Origin: Roseibium aestuarii
Lineage (GTDB): Bacteria > Pseudomonadota > Alphaproteobacteria > Rhizobiales > Stappiaceae
Reading direction: 5' to 3'
Length of the DNA stretch: 64,000 nucleotides
NCBI RefSeq assembly: GCF_008477545.1
Contig: NZ_VORA01000002.1
Location: 558,001-622,000 of the forward strand
Shown: one piece after another, positions 43,485-52,603 of the stretch
Position numbering within the stretch: the first letter of the stretch is position 1
Layout of the letters: each line of letters opens with the position of its first letter
Translations under genes and position numbers: made by a program
The notes under the pieces: generated by a model
Databases searched by the model: none
Told to the model about the DNA's origin: nothing
Seen by the model: only the letters and a program-made list of their open reading frames with translations

Positions 43485-44627
43485 ATGCCGCGCGATCACG
43501 CCCCCCGCCCTGCACAGTCCTTTCTGGGTGCCTGCTTCGCACAGGCCGCCTGGATCGCCATTCTGGGCGGCGTCGCCGTCAGCTTGCTGGGCATCGCCCC
43601 CATGGTCTGGCCGCGCAAGTGGCTCTTCGACAATCTCGGCTTCTTCCAGCCCCAGCTTCTGGCCCTCGGTCTCGCGGCCATCGCCTGCGGCCTGATCGGC
43701 CAGCTCGCCCCCCATCGCTTCCCCCGGGTCTACCGGCTTGGCCTTCTGGCCCTCAGCCTGCCGGCCTTTTCCCTGGGCGTCGCCATGGGCCTGCGCCTTC
43801 TCGCCCTGCCCTCAGCCGCCCCGGAGATCTCCGAGGGGGCAGGCGTGCCGCTTCGCGTCGTCTCCATCAACCTGGAACGCACCGATCTGCGTGGCGAGGC
43901 CCTGACCGCTTTCCTGACGGAGGCCCGGCCCGATGTGCTGATCCTTCAGGAAACCGCCTGGCAGGCCCAGGCCGAGACCCTGGCCGCCAGCACCGGCACG
44001 GCAGACATCGCCGGGGTCGGCCCCTATCCGCAATTCCGCCATTCCGGCGCGCTTGGCGACATCACCGTCTTCTCCCGCTACCCGCTGGACGACGTGCGCG
44101 AGGAGACCGTCAGCAGCATCGCCACCACCATCTGGAGCGATGACCCGCGCGAAATCCTTTCCTTCCGGGTCAACCCGGCGGGAGCACAGGAATCGGCTAC
44201 GACACAGACAGGGTCCAGCCCGGGCCTCACCATCGTGGCCGTGCATCCGGAAAGCCCGCGCTCCAAGATCCAGCATGCCGATCGCGGGCGCTATCTGTCC
44301 ATGGTGGGCCGGGAAGTCGCCAAGCGCCGCAAGCGGTCCGGTTTGGGTGAGGCGCTCCCTCTGGCGGTGATCGGCGACTGGAACACCGCCCCCTGGTCCA
44401 CTCGCTTCGGGGAGTTCCTGACCCGGTTCAAGCTCGGCACCCGCTTCCCCGGCGGTTTCCCCCAGACGACCCGCTTCTTCTACAACTGGCACCTGCGCTG
44501 GCTGCTGGGGGCCACCGTCGATCACGTGGCCGTCTCCGCTCCCGTCGCCATCCGGCAGGTCGGCATCGGGCCGGACATCGGGTCCGATCATGTGCCGCTG
44601 GTGATGGATCTGCTGCTTCCCCGCTGA
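43485..44627 (+). CDS. Membrane-anchored endonuclease/exonuclease/phosphatase-family protein
   Basis: A 380-residue protein with three N-terminal transmembrane helices (about residues 18-110: WIAILGGVAVSLLGIAPMVW, LLALGLAAIACGLIGQL, GLLALSLPAFSLGVAMGL) and an EEP domain outside the membrane. Catalytic motifs include VVSINLERTD, LILQETAW, VIGDWNTAPWS and the final GSDHVPLVMD histidine. Metal-dependent phosphoesterase on an unknown envelope substrate or nucleic acid. ATG 43485 (GGAAG upstream) is preferred to a TTG at 43440. Single gene, 198 bp after uvrC. Confidence 0.88.
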   Translation: MPRDHAPRPAQSFLGACFAQAAWIAILGGVAVSLLGIAPMVWPRKWLFDNLGFFQPQLLALGLAAIACGLIGQLAPHRFPRVYRLGLLALSLPAFSLGVAMGLRLLALPSAAPEISEGAGVPLRVVSINLERTDLRGEALTAFLTEARPDVLILQETAWQAQAETLAASTGTADIAGVGPYPQFRHSGALGDITVFSRYPLDDVREETVSSIATTIWSDDPREILSFRVNPAGAQESATTQTGSSPGLTIVAVHPESPRSKIQHADRGRYLSMVGREVAKRRKRSGLGEALPLAVIGDWNTAPWSTRFGEFLTRFKLGTRFPGGFPQTTRFFYNWHLRWLLGATVDHVAVSAPVAIRQVGIGPDIGSDHVPLVMDLLLPR

Positions 44628-44647
44628 AAGCGGCGCGATCCCCCGCA

Positions 44648-44664
44648 TTAATCCCTGCATAACC
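44648..44664 (+). promoter_or_regulatory. Candidate CtrA box before tdk
   Basis: TTAA-N7-ATAACC, one base from the CtrA consensus, 78 bp before the tdk start codon. Confidence 0.35.
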
Positions 44665-44741
44665 GGCACAAGAGCGTTGAGCTGAACCCGCCTGCGGTCA
44701 AGACTTCGGGCCAGTCTCCGAGTCAGTGAACGAACAGGTCG

Positions 44742-45323
44742 ATGGGCAAGCTCTACTTCAACTACTCCACCATGAACGCCGGCAAGTCGACGACCCTGCT
44801 CCAGGCGGCCTACAACTACCAGGAACGGGGCATGACCACCCTGCTCCTCATTGCAGCCTTTGATGATCGCGCCGGCAAGGGCCGCATCGGCTCGCGCATC
44901 GGCCTGTCGGCGGAGGCCGATGTCTTCCATACGAAGGACGATCTCCTCGCCCACGTGGAGACGGCCCACACCGCCCGACGCCTCGATGCGGTCTTCGTGG
45001 ACGAGGCCCAGTTCCTGACCGAGGAGCAGGTGCGCCAGCTTGCGCGCGTCGCCGATGATCTGGAGATCCCGGTCATGTGCTATGGCCTGCGCACCGACTT
45101 TCAAGGAAAGCTCTTCCCGGGCAGCGCGGCCCTGCTCGCACTCGCGGACAATCTGAAGGAGATCAAGACGATCTGCTGGTGCGGCCGCAAGGCCACCATG
45201 GTCGCCCGTCTCGACGCCTCCGGCGCCATTGTGGAAGAGGGAGAGCAGGTCGTGATCGGGGGCAACGAGACCTACGTGTCGCTCTGCCGCAATCACTGGA
45301 CCCGCCGGGATCTCGGGCGGTAA
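44742..45323 (+). CDS. tdk: Thymidine kinase, class II
   Basis: A 193-residue nucleoside-salvage enzyme that phosphorylates thymidine. P-loop [10 protein letters not shown] (about residues 10-19), the catalytic Glu in VFVDEAQFL, and the lasso domain with zinc-type cysteines ([10 protein letters not shown] and SLCRNHW) are present. Full length for the type II family. It is preceded by a candidate CtrA box, which would be consistent with S-phase expression (inference). Confidence 0.95.
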   Translation: MGKLYFNYSTMNAGKSTTLLQAAYNYQERGMTTLLLIAAFDDRAGKGRIGSRIGLSAEADVFHTKDDLLAHVETAHTARRLDAVFVDEAQFLTEEQVRQLARVADDLEIPVMCYGLRTDFQGKLFPGSAALLALADNLKEIKTICWCGRKATMVARLDASGAIVEEGEQVVIGGNETYVSLCRNHWTRRDLGR

Positions 45324-45623
45324 ACTTGGCAGTGGGACATGACGCCGCAGGTTGGTCGTGCTCCTTGGTCTATCACCGGGCGCGATCTCACCGCGGTCTC
45401 AACAGATTGTGACCGCCGACGCCGATCGAATGATCAGGCCTTCATATTGTCAGTAATTTCAATAAACTAATTCAGTTCCCCAACATCACAGTCGACACCT
45501 CTGTACACTTAATCACAATTTGGACACATTTACGCCTCAATTATGACAGAATGTAAACGCTAGCGTTTACAGACTGAGTGCGCTACTGCGTCCGCGTGCC
45601 CCCGAACCTGTGACGGCTAATCG
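45324..45623. other. AT-rich intergenic region with a 20-bp palindrome
   Basis: 300 bp between tdk and the TPR-sulfotransferase gene. From about 45400 to 45560 the base composition is far more A/T-rich than its neighbours. It contains the palindrome described in the next entry. No gene found. Confidence 0.6.
45552..45571. promoter_or_regulatory. Perfect 20-bp palindromic operator candidate
   Basis: A perfect dyad with TGTAAACGCT arms (TGTAAACGCT then AGCGTTTACA), 52 bp before the sulfotransferase start. It resembles LacI-type operators. A hairpin in the RNA is also possible but no T tract follows. Confidence 0.6.
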
Positions 45624-47315
45624 ATGACGACCCCTATCCAACGGCTGGCGGAGCAGGCTCTTGCCCTTCAGCATGCCGGACGTATTGACGAGGCCGCAGA
45701 GCTTTTCAGGCAGGTGCTGGAACTCGACCCCAGACATCCGCAGGCGCATTTCACGCTCGGGATCATCGCCCACCAGGCCGGACATCTCGGAGCGGCCATC
45801 CAGCACTTCCAGATCGCTGCCAGCCGCGCCAAGAAGCATCCTCAGATCTTCCAGCTTCTCGGCATCTCCCTGATGCATGCCGGCGATCTGGACGAAGCCC
45901 AGAGCGCGCTGCAAAAGGCCGTTGCCCTGGCGCCCCGAATGGCGGAACTCCATGCACAGCTCGGCGAGGTCTATCGGCTGAAGCGCAAGCCCGTGATGGC
46001 CCGCGCCAGCTTCGAGAAGGCCCTGAAGCTCGACCCGGAACACGGTCACGCCCTCATCGGACTGGGACATCTGGAAGTCTCCCTCGGCAACATCGACGCC
46101 TCCTATGGCTTCTACGAGCACGCCGTTGCCGTCGACAGCGAAGCGCCCACCGCCTATCAGCGTCTCGCCTTCCATCGCTCTCACAAGACCCGTCCCGCCT
46201 TTCTCGATGACATCGAGGCCCGACTGGCCGCGACCCCGGGCCCCGGGCCCGAGGATGCTGCCGCGCTGAACTGGTCGGCCGCCAAGATCTATGGCGACCT
46301 GGGTGACGTGCCCCATGCCGTCGACCACTTCCGCGCCGCCCGCGCCACCCATTACGACCCCTTCGACATGGGCGCGCACCGGGAACGCATGGCCTTCCTG
46401 CGCGAGGTCTTCACCCCCGACTTCTTCGCCGAGCGCGAGAGCCTTGCCGCCGATGACAGCGACAAGCCTGTCTTCATCTTCGGCATGCCCCGCTCCGGCA
46501 CCACCCTGGTCGAACAGATCATCGCCCGCCACTCCCATGTGACCGCCGGCGGCGAACTGACCTATTTCCGCCGGGTTCAGGACGATCTCGGCCTCAAGCG
46601 ACAGCCCTCCCCGGCGCTCGAAGAACGTCTGCGCAGTCTGGATGCCGGCGATTATCGCCGCATTGCGCGCGGGTATCTCAAGGAGCTGGACCAAATCGAC
46701 CGCCGGGCCCGCCGGGTCACGGACAAGATGCCGCACAATTTCGAGATGCTGTGGCTGATGCGGCTGATCTTCCCCAAGGCCACCTTCATCCACACCCTGC
46801 GCAGCCCTGCCGACATCTGCATCTCGCTTCTCACCCACGCCATGTCCAAGGCCCACAACTATGCCCGCGACGAGCGCACGGTCGGGGAATATGTGCTGGA
46901 ATATGCCCGCCTCGTCAGCCACTGGGAAAAGGTGCTGCCGCAGCCGCCCCACAGCCTGATCTACGAGAAACTCGTCCACGCCCAGGAAGAAGAGAGCCGC
47001 CGCCTCGTCGACCTGTGCGGTCTGGACTGGGAGGAGGCTTGCCTCGCCTTCTACGAGGGCGACACGCCGGTCAACACCTTCTCCGACGTGCAGGTCCGCA
47101 AGCCCATGTTCCGCTCGTCCATCGGCCGCTGGCGCCGCTATCAGGACCACCTGCAGGAGCTGTTTTCCGCCCTCGGACCGCTCGCCCCGGAAGAAATGCG
47201 TGCGCCCGGCTTCGAGGACACGCTTGCAGACGATCTGCCGCCCTTCCCCGACATCCTGCCGGCCAACGACGCCCCCCGCCCGGCCATGTCCGTGGAATAC
47301 AGCCCGGCAAAGTGA
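45624..47315 (+). CDS. TPR-sulfotransferase fusion protein
   Basis: A 563-residue protein with about five tetratricopeptide repeats (residues 1-190; e.g. QHAGRIDEAAELFRQVLEL, HPQAHFTLGIIAHQAGHLGA) and a C-terminal sulfotransferase domain (about 280-520). The PAPS 5'-phosphosulfate loop is IFGMPRSGTTLVEQII and the 3'-phosphate motif is THTLRSPADICIS-like (LRSPADICISLLTHAM). It would transfer sulfate from PAPS to an unidentified cell-surface or protein acceptor, with the TPRs recruiting the substrate. ATG 45624; weak ribosome-binding site. Strong candidate for control from the 20-bp palindrome upstream. Confidence 0.88.
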   Translation: MTTPIQRLAEQALALQHAGRIDEAAELFRQVLELDPRHPQAHFTLGIIAHQAGHLGAAIQHFQIAASRAKKHPQIFQLLGISLMHAGDLDEAQSALQKAVALAPRMAELHAQLGEVYRLKRKPVMARASFEKALKLDPEHGHALIGLGHLEVSLGNIDASYGFYEHAVAVDSEAPTAYQRLAFHRSHKTRPAFLDDIEARLAATPGPGPEDAAALNWSAAKIYGDLGDVPHAVDHFRAARATHYDPFDMGAHRERMAFLREVFTPDFFAERESLAADDSDKPVFIFGMPRSGTTLVEQIIARHSHVTAGGELTYFRRVQDDLGLKRQPSPALEERLRSLDAGDYRRIARGYLKELDQIDRRARRVTDKMPHNFEMLWLMRLIFPKATFIHTLRSPADICISLLTHAMSKAHNYARDERTVGEYVLEYARLVSHWEKVLPQPPHSLIYEKLVHAQEEESRRLVDLCGLDWEEACLAFYEGDTPVNTFSDVQVRKPMFRSSIGRWRRYQDHLQELFSALGPLAPEEMRAPGFEDTLADDLPPFPDILPANDAPRPAMSVEYSPAK

Positions 47316-47468
47316 AACCGGGCCGCAGCAGAGCCTCGCCCCGCGCCATCTCCGGATTTTCCGCCCCAACCGGCCTTGCGGGGAGAGCCCCCGGCACGAT
47401 ACATGAGGCCAAAGGCCACGTGTCCCGCGCCGCGCGCGCCGCGGACCAGTGAGGAGGAAACCGACGCG

Positions 47469-47756
47469 ATGCTGACCAAACTTCTGAAGGGCTTGTTCTC
47501 CAGCACCCCTGCCACCAGTGGCGACGAGCCCGAGACGGCGGTAGAGCACGAGGGCTATCGCATCATCGTCGCCCCCATGCGCAACGGCAGCCAGTGGCAG
47601 ATCGCCGGACGGATCGAGCGCGAGATCGATGGCGAGACGCGCAGCCATACCTTCATCCGTGCCGACACCATGAGCAGCCGTGACGAGGCCGCCGAACACA
47701 CCCTGCGCAAGGCACGTCTGCTGATCGACCAGCAGGGTGATGCGATCTTCGGGTGA
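47469..47756 (+). CDS. HlyU-family protein
   Basis: A 95-residue protein matching the HlyU transcriptional-activator family as I recall it: LLKGLFSS start, EHEGYRIIVAPMRNGSQWQI, RIEREIDGETRSHTFIRADT and the C-terminal helix AEHTLRKARLLIDQQGDAIF. In Vibrio, HlyU activates a haemolysin gene; here no such gene is near and the role is unknown. GAGGAGGAAA precedes the ATG at 47469. Confidence 0.82.
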   Translation: MLTKLLKGLFSSTPATSGDEPETAVEHEGYRIIVAPMRNGSQWQIAGRIEREIDGETRSHTFIRADTMSSRDEAAEHTLRKARLLIDQQGDAIFG

Positions 47757-47891
47757 TCGGGGTCGGCCCGCGGTGTCGCGCGTGCCGGACGTTGACACCT
47801 CTCTTCCCCCCGTGCTTGTGTCCGCCTGAACCGATGTGCCAGGCCCGGACACCCGGAAAGGCCCCTTGAGAAGGCTCCCCGAGAAGTCTCC

Positions 47892-48470
47892 ATGAAAAGA
47901 AACGTCGTCCTCAGCCTGCCGAACATTCTCACCTACGGGCGCATCGTTGCCGTCCCGGCGGTGTCGGCCTGCTTCTATTTCACCGGACACACGCCACGCT
48001 GGATCGCGCTTGCGATCTTCGTCGTCGCGGCCATCACCGACTTCTTCGACGGTTACCTCGCCCGCGCCTGGCAGCAGCAGTCTTCCCTGGGCCGGATGCT
48101 GGACCCCATTGCCGACAAGCTGCTTGTCTCCGTCAGCCTTCTCATGCTTGCCTCCGACGGCACCATCGGTGGCTGGTCCCTGGTTGCCGCCATCATCATC
48201 CTGTGCCGCGAGATCCTCGTCTCGGGCCTGCGCGAGTTTCTGGCCGAACTGCAGGTCAGTGTGCCGGTCACCCAGCTGGCAAAGTGGAAGACCACGGTCC
48301 AGCTGGTCGCAATCGCCTTGCTGCTGGTAGGCCCTGCCGGGGAGGCTGTCATTCCGGGCACCGTGCTGGCGGGCCTCATCGCCCTTTGGCTCGCGGCCGT
48401 GCTGACCCTATATACGGGCTATGACTATTTCCGTGCCGGCATCGGTCATCTGATCGACCGGGACAGCTGA
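47892..48470 (+). CDS. pgsA: CDP-diacylglycerol-glycerol-3-phosphate 3-phosphatidyltransferase
   Basis: A 192-residue inner-membrane enzyme making phosphatidylglycerophosphate, the first committed step to phosphatidylglycerol and cardiolipin. The CDP-alcohol phosphatidyltransferase signature is intact: ITDFFDGYLAR then GRMLDPIADKL (the D..DG.AR...G...D...D pattern). Four to five helices surround it. Start region NVVLSLPNILTYGRIVAVP is typical. moaD follows 26 bp downstream, probably in one transcript. Confidence 0.95.
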   Translation: MKRNVVLSLPNILTYGRIVAVPAVSACFYFTGHTPRWIALAIFVVAAITDFFDGYLARAWQQQSSLGRMLDPIADKLLVSVSLLMLASDGTIGGWSLVAAIIILCREILVSGLREFLAELQVSVPVTQLAKWKTTVQLVAIALLLVGPAGEAVIPGTVLAGLIALWLAAVLTLYTGYDYFRAGIGHLIDRDS

Positions 48471-48496
48471 ACCACCGCTTCGGGAGAGGAAGACCG

Positions 48497-48748
48497 ATGC
48501 TGATCAAGTATTTCGCCTCGATCCGCGAACGGGTCGGCCGGGAGGAAGAGCGGATCGAGATCCCTGCCTCCGTCACGACGATCGCGGAGCTTCTCGATGA
48601 TCTCGCCGGGCGCGACGAGACCTATGCCTTCGCCTTCGGGGATCGGGAGACCCTGCGCGCGGCCCTGGACCAGATGCATGTGGAACTCGACACGCCCCTC
48701 GCCGGCGCATCCGAACTCGCCCTCTTCCCGCCGATGACCGGAGGCTGA
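48497..48748 (+). CDS. moaD: Molybdopterin synthase small subunit
   Basis: An 83-residue ubiquitin-like sulfur carrier that ends in the diagnostic Gly-Gly (PPMTGG). It donates sulfur, through a C-terminal thiocarboxylate, to precursor Z in molybdopterin synthesis together with MoaE. GGAGAGG lies before the ATG, and the moaE start is 3 bp after the stop. The cofactor serves enzymes such as MsrP at the start of this window. Confidence 0.94.
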   Translation: MLIKYFASIRERVGREEERIEIPASVTTIAELLDDLAGRDETYAFAFGDRETLRAALDQMHVELDTPLAGASELALFPPMTGG

Positions 48749-48751
48749 ACC

Positions 48752-49243
48752 GTGACCGCTCCCCTGTCGCCCCTCTCGCCCGTGCTACCGCGCATTCTCG
48801 TCCAGAGCGAAGATTTCGATCTGGCGGCGGAATGCGACCGGCTGAGCCAGGGCCGGCAGGATGTGGGCGCACTGGTGAGTTTTGTCGGCCTGTGCCGGGA
48901 TGAGGGGGGCCGTCTGGCCGCACTCGAGCTGGAACATTATCCGGGCATGGCCGAGACCGAAATCGGCCGTATCGCCTCTCAGGCCCTGGAGCGCTGGCCG
49001 CTGACCGGGCTGACCGTCATTCATCGCCACGGCAAGATCGCGCCGGGGGCTCAGATCGTGCTTGTGGTCGCCGCCTCCAGTCATCGCCGCGCTGCCTTCG
49101 AGGCCGCCGACTTCCTGATGGACTTCCTCAAGACCCGCGCCCCCTTCTGGAAGAAGGAGCATCTGCGCGACGGATCGTCCGGCACCTGGGTCGAGGCAAA
49201 GGCCGTCGACGACCGGGATGCGGAACGCTGGGACCAGCGCTGA
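48752..49243 (+). CDS. moaE: Molybdopterin synthase large subunit
   Basis: A 163-residue catalytic subunit that pairs with MoaD. The active-site region FWKKEHLRDGSSGTWVEAK, with the conserved lysines, and the IHRHGKIAPGAQIVLV segment define the family. Start GTG 48752 just after moaD; its GGAGG lies inside the moaD end. It completes the pgsA-moaD-moaE run. Confidence 0.95.
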   Translation: MTAPLSPLSPVLPRILVQSEDFDLAAECDRLSQGRQDVGALVSFVGLCRDEGGRLAALELEHYPGMAETEIGRIASQALERWPLTGLTVIHRHGKIAPGAQIVLVVAASSHRRAAFEAADFLMDFLKTRAPFWKKEHLRDGSSGTWVEAKAVDDRDAERWDQR

Positions 49244-49439
49244 GGGCTGCGGATCTCGAACCGGACGCAGATGAAACGCGCTGGTTTACGTAGTTCTACT
49301 GTGTTAATCGGAAGATCCCCCCGATCGCGGGCGACGCCACCCCTTTGCGCCAGCATGCCCTTGCCCGAGCCACCGCCCGGGTTCCTCCCCGGGCTCCGCT
49401 GCGCCCACCGGCCGCCCCGATGCTGATGCAGGAGCATTC

Positions 49440-50738
49440 ATGACGTCTCCCACCTCCCCTGCGGCACGGGCGCCCGCTCCCCAGCCCGCCGCGAAGCTGG
49501 CCCTGCCTTTCGCCGAATTCGTGATCATGATCGCGGCGCTCATGGCGCTCAATGCGCTGGCCATGGACGTGATGCTGCCGGCGCTGCCCGAGATCGGCGA
49601 TGCCCTGTCGATCGCCGATCCCAATGACCGCCAGCAGATCCTGATTTCCTACATGATCGGCTTCGGCGTGGCGCAGCTCTTCTACGGACCGATTTCCGAT
49701 GCCTTCGGCCGGCGCGCCCTCCTGCTGGGCGGCCTGGCGGTCTATTCGCTCGCCAGCATCGGCTCCCTCATGTCGGAGACCCTCGACCAGCTGCTTCTCG
49801 CCCGCCTCGTGCAGGGTATTGGCTGCGCCGCGACACGGGTCATCGCCGTCTCGGTGGTCCGCGACTGCTTCTCCGGCCGCCGCATGGGTCAGGTCATGTC
49901 CCTCGTGATGATGATCTTCATGGCCGTGCCCATCGTCGCGCCCTCCATCGGACAGGTGGTCCTGCTGGCCAGCAACTGGCACTGGATCTTCTCCCTGCTG
50001 CTGGGCGCAGGCCTGATCATGCTGGTCTGGTGCTGGGTCCGCCTGCCGGAGACGCTGGCTCGGGAAGACCGCAAGCCCCTCGCCGTCCGCTCCATCGCCA
50101 GCGCCTATGCCCGCACGGTCACGACCCGGGTCAGCCTGGGCTACATGCTGGCCATGACCTTCGTCTTCGGCGGTCTCTTCTCCTTCATCACCATGTCCCA
50201 GCAGATCTTCGTCGACGTGTTCGGGCTGGGCGTCTGGTTCCCGGTCGTCTTCGCCGGCATCGCGCTGACCATGTCGGGCGCCTCCTTCATGAATTCCCGG
50301 CTGGTGGCGACCTACGGCATGCGCCGCATCTCCCATGTGGCGACGCTAGTGTTCATCCTCCTCGGCGGGCTGCTGCTGGCGCTCTCCCTTGCCCAGACGA
50401 TCAACGTCTATGCCTTCGTCATCATCATGTCGCTGCTGATGTCCTCCTTCGGCTTCATCGGCCCCAACTTCAACACCATGGCCATGGAGCCGCTGGGCGA
50501 CATTGCCGGCACCGCCTCCTCGGTACTCGGCTTCACCACCACGCTGGGCGGCGCCATGCTCGGCGCCTACATGGGCCACCATTTCGACGGAACGACCACC
50601 TATCTGGGGCTGGGCTTCTTTGCCTATGGCCTCGTGGGTCTGGCTCTGGTCCTGCTGGCCGAACGCGGTCGCCTGTTCCACGCCCAGCATGACGAAGACG
50701 CACGGTCCGAAGGCGCTCCGGCCTCCGGCGCTCATTGA
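49440..50738 (+). CDS. Bcr/CflA-family MFS drug-efflux transporter
   Basis: A 432-residue 12-helix major-facilitator transporter of the Bcr/CflA group. TM1 starts FAEFVIMIAALMALNALAMD with the conserved Asp; GPISDAFGRRALLLGG is the cytosolic loop 2-3 motif, and RLVQGIGCAATRVIAVSVVRD motif B; the C-terminal half has further paired helices (LSLAQTINVYAFVIIMSLLM). Proton-driven export of drugs is typical. AGGAG before ATG 49440. It converges with ilvE through a bidirectional terminator. Confidence 0.92.
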   Translation: MTSPTSPAARAPAPQPAAKLALPFAEFVIMIAALMALNALAMDVMLPALPEIGDALSIADPNDRQQILISYMIGFGVAQLFYGPISDAFGRRALLLGGLAVYSLASIGSLMSETLDQLLLARLVQGIGCAATRVIAVSVVRDCFSGRRMGQVMSLVMMIFMAVPIVAPSIGQVVLLASNWHWIFSLLLGAGLIMLVWCWVRLPETLAREDRKPLAVRSIASAYARTVTTRVSLGYMLAMTFVFGGLFSFITMSQQIFVDVFGLGVWFPVVFAGIALTMSGASFMNSRLVATYGMRRISHVATLVFILLGGLLLALSLAQTINVYAFVIIMSLLMSSFGFIGPNFNTMAMEPLGDIAGTASSVLGFTTTLGGAMLGAYMGHHFDGTTTYLGLGFFAYGLVGLALVLLAERGRLFHAQHDEDARSEGAPASGAH

Positions 50739-50771
50739 CTTGACGGTCCCCACCTGCGGGCCAGACGAACA

Positions 50772-50803
50772 AAAAGGGGCGGCCCCGCGGGACCGCCCCT
50801 TTT
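50772..50803. terminator. Bidirectional terminator between MFS and ilvE genes
   Basis: An 11-bp AAAAGGGGCGG/CCGCCCCTTTT stem enclosing a CCC/GGG inner stem lies between converging genes and provides T tracts on both strands. Confidence 0.9.
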
Positions 50804-50826
50804 GCATTTGGAAACTGGAAACAGCC

Positions 50827-51717
50827 TCAGGCCGCGACCGGAGCGCCTGCGCGCACCTTGGCGTCATAGGCTTCCATGAGGGTCTTGGTGATCTCGCCAA
50901 CCTGGAAGGAATAGGGCCCGACCTCGGACACCGGGGTGACTTCCGCCGCCGTTCCGGTGAGGAAACACTGTTCGAAGCTCGCAAGTTCCTCAGGCATGAT
51001 GACCCGCTCGATCACCTCAAGCCCCTTGTCCCGGGCAAGACCGATCACCGTGCGACGGGTGATGCCATCCAGGAAGCAGTCCGGGGTCGGCGTGTGGATC
51101 TTGCCGTCCTTGACGAAGAAGACATTGGCGCCGGTCGCCTCGGCCACCTGGCCGCGATAGTCCAGCATCAGCGCATCCGCATAGCCCTTGGCTTCGGCCG
51201 CGTGCTTGGACAGGGTGCAGATCATGTAGAGACCGGCGGCCTTGGCCTTGAACGGCGCGGTCTTCGGATCGGGGCGGCGATACTCGGCCATGTCGAGGCG
51301 GATGCCCTTCAGCCGTTCTTCCGGCTTGAAGTAGCTCGGCCAGTCCCAGGCGGCGATGGCCGTGTGAATGGTGTTGTGCTGGGCGGAAACGCCCATCATC
51401 TCGCTGCCGCGCCAGGCGAAGGCACGGATATAGGCGTTGGTCAGCCCCTGACGCTTCAGGACAGCTTCCTTGGCCGCATTGATCTCCGCTTCGGTGAATG
51501 GGATCTTGAAGCCCAGAACCGAGGCCGACGCGTGCAGACGGGTGGTATGCTCGGCCGACTTGAAGATCACGCCCTCATAGGCGCGCTCGCCTTCGAAAAC
51601 GCAGCTGGCATAGTGCAGACCATGGCTCAGCACATGGAGCTTCGCATCCGCCCAAGGAACGAACTCACCGTCCATCCAGATGTCGCCATCGCGCTGATCA
51701 AAGGGCACGCCTGCCAT
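50827..51717 (-). CDS. ilvE: Branched-chain-amino-acid aminotransferase
   Basis: A 296-residue class IV PLP aminotransferase, the last step of valine, leucine and isoleucine synthesis. HVLSHGLHYASCVFEGERAY, KAKAAGLYMICTLSKHAAE (with the PLP-Lys context) and GQVAEATGANVFFVKDGKI are the family signatures; LDGITRRTVIGLARDKGL is the C-terminal block. Length as expected. Transcribed divergently from a marR-type gene 230 bp away, with which it may share a control region. Confidence 0.94.
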   Translation of the reverse strand: MAGVPFDQRDGDIWMDGEFVPWADAKLHVLSHGLHYASCVFEGERAYEGVIFKSAEHTTRLHASASVLGFKIPFTEAEINAAKEAVLKRQGLTNAYIRAFAWRGSEMMGVSAQHNTIHTAIAAWDWPSYFKPEERLKGIRLDMAEYRRPDPKTAPFKAKAAGLYMICTLSKHAAEAKGYADALMLDYRGQVAEATGANVFFVKDGKIHTPTPDCFLDGITRRTVIGLARDKGLEVIERVIMPEELASFEQCFLTGTAAEVTPVSEVGPYSFQVGEITKTLMEAYDAKVRAGAPVAA

Positions 51718-51947
51718 TCTCGTCTCTCCTGCCGGTCAGATCCGGTCTTGTCGCTCGGTCAACTGCGCAAATCCGGCACCCCGAAACGGTAACTGGGGTT
51801 TTGCACGGCGCAGCAAGTGTCGGTATCGTGGCCTGACGCGATTGAAGGATTGGATTCGGTTCTGGGCAAGTGCAAATTGACCCGCCCCCGATCAAACATT
51901 TCGTTCAGGGCGCACTTGGAGTAACAATCGACCTTAAATAAGTCAAT

Positions 51948-52592
51948 ATGGCTGACGTAAATTTCAAAACCGCGAATCCCCCTGCGTCACCGGACGGTGA
52001 TGCGACGCCGCTCACCCGGCCGGAGCTTCATCCGGACGAGCCCGTGATCACGCCCCACTGCGACCTGATCGAGCTGCTCTTCTACGCCTATCGGGATTTC
52101 ACCTCCGATCCGGACGAGCGGCTGGCCGCCTTCGACTTCGGCCGCGCCCATCATCGGGTGCTGCATTTCGTCGACCGCAACCCGGGCATGATGGTCACCG
52201 ACCTTCTGGCCATCCTGCGCATCACCAAGCAGAGCCTCGGCCGCGTGCTGAAGCAGCTGGTGGACAAGGACTTCATCCTCCAGAAACCGGGGCCCCTCGA
52301 CCGCCGTCAGCGGCTCCTTTACACGACGCCGACCGGCCATGCCCTGGCGCGTTCCCTGTCGTCCCCCCAGTCGGAGAGGCTTTCGCGTGCGCTTGCCACC
52401 CTTCCGCCAGGATCGGACGACATCGTGCGCCAGTTCCTCCATGCGATGATCGACGAGGACGCCCGCGACGCCGTCGCCGAGATGATCTACAACACGGACC
52501 GTCCGGCTCGTTCCCTGTCGGCAGCTGCGGTCGCACCGACCATGGCTCTCCCGGAGGGCGCCGACCCGGACAGGAATTCTGACAGGAAGTGA
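51948..52592 (+). CDS. MarR-type regulator, first gene of a two-component operon
   Basis: A 214-residue winged-helix protein with N- and C-terminal extensions of about 30 and 45 residues. The HTH is VTDLLAILRITKQSLGRVLK and the wing GPLDRRQRLLYTTP (the MarR DRR motif). The C-terminal tail (after MIYNTDRPARS) is disordered. It heads an operon with a response regulator (11 bp gap) and a kinase, an arrangement that suggests they share a signal. The promoter lies in the 230 bp to ilvE; a TTGGAG...TTAAAT pair near 51917-51938 is possible. Confidence 0.86.
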   Translation: MADVNFKTANPPASPDGDATPLTRPELHPDEPVITPHCDLIELLFYAYRDFTSDPDERLAAFDFGRAHHRVLHFVDRNPGMMVTDLLAILRITKQSLGRVLKQLVDKDFILQKPGPLDRRQRLLYTTPTGHALARSLSSPQSERLSRALATLPPGSDDIVRQFLHAMIDEDARDAVAEMIYNTDRPARSLSAAAVAPTMALPEGADPDRNSDRK

Positions 52593-52603
52593 CCAGACCG
52601 CCC

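Noticed and set aside
45567-47990. 807-codon minus-strand open frame
   Set aside because: Antisense to the TPR-sulfotransferase, HlyU and pgsA region; no ribosome-binding site or motif.
49270-49310. Possible CtrA box before the MFS gene
   Set aside because: TTTAC and GTTAATC are present but the spacing is 14 bases rather than 7.
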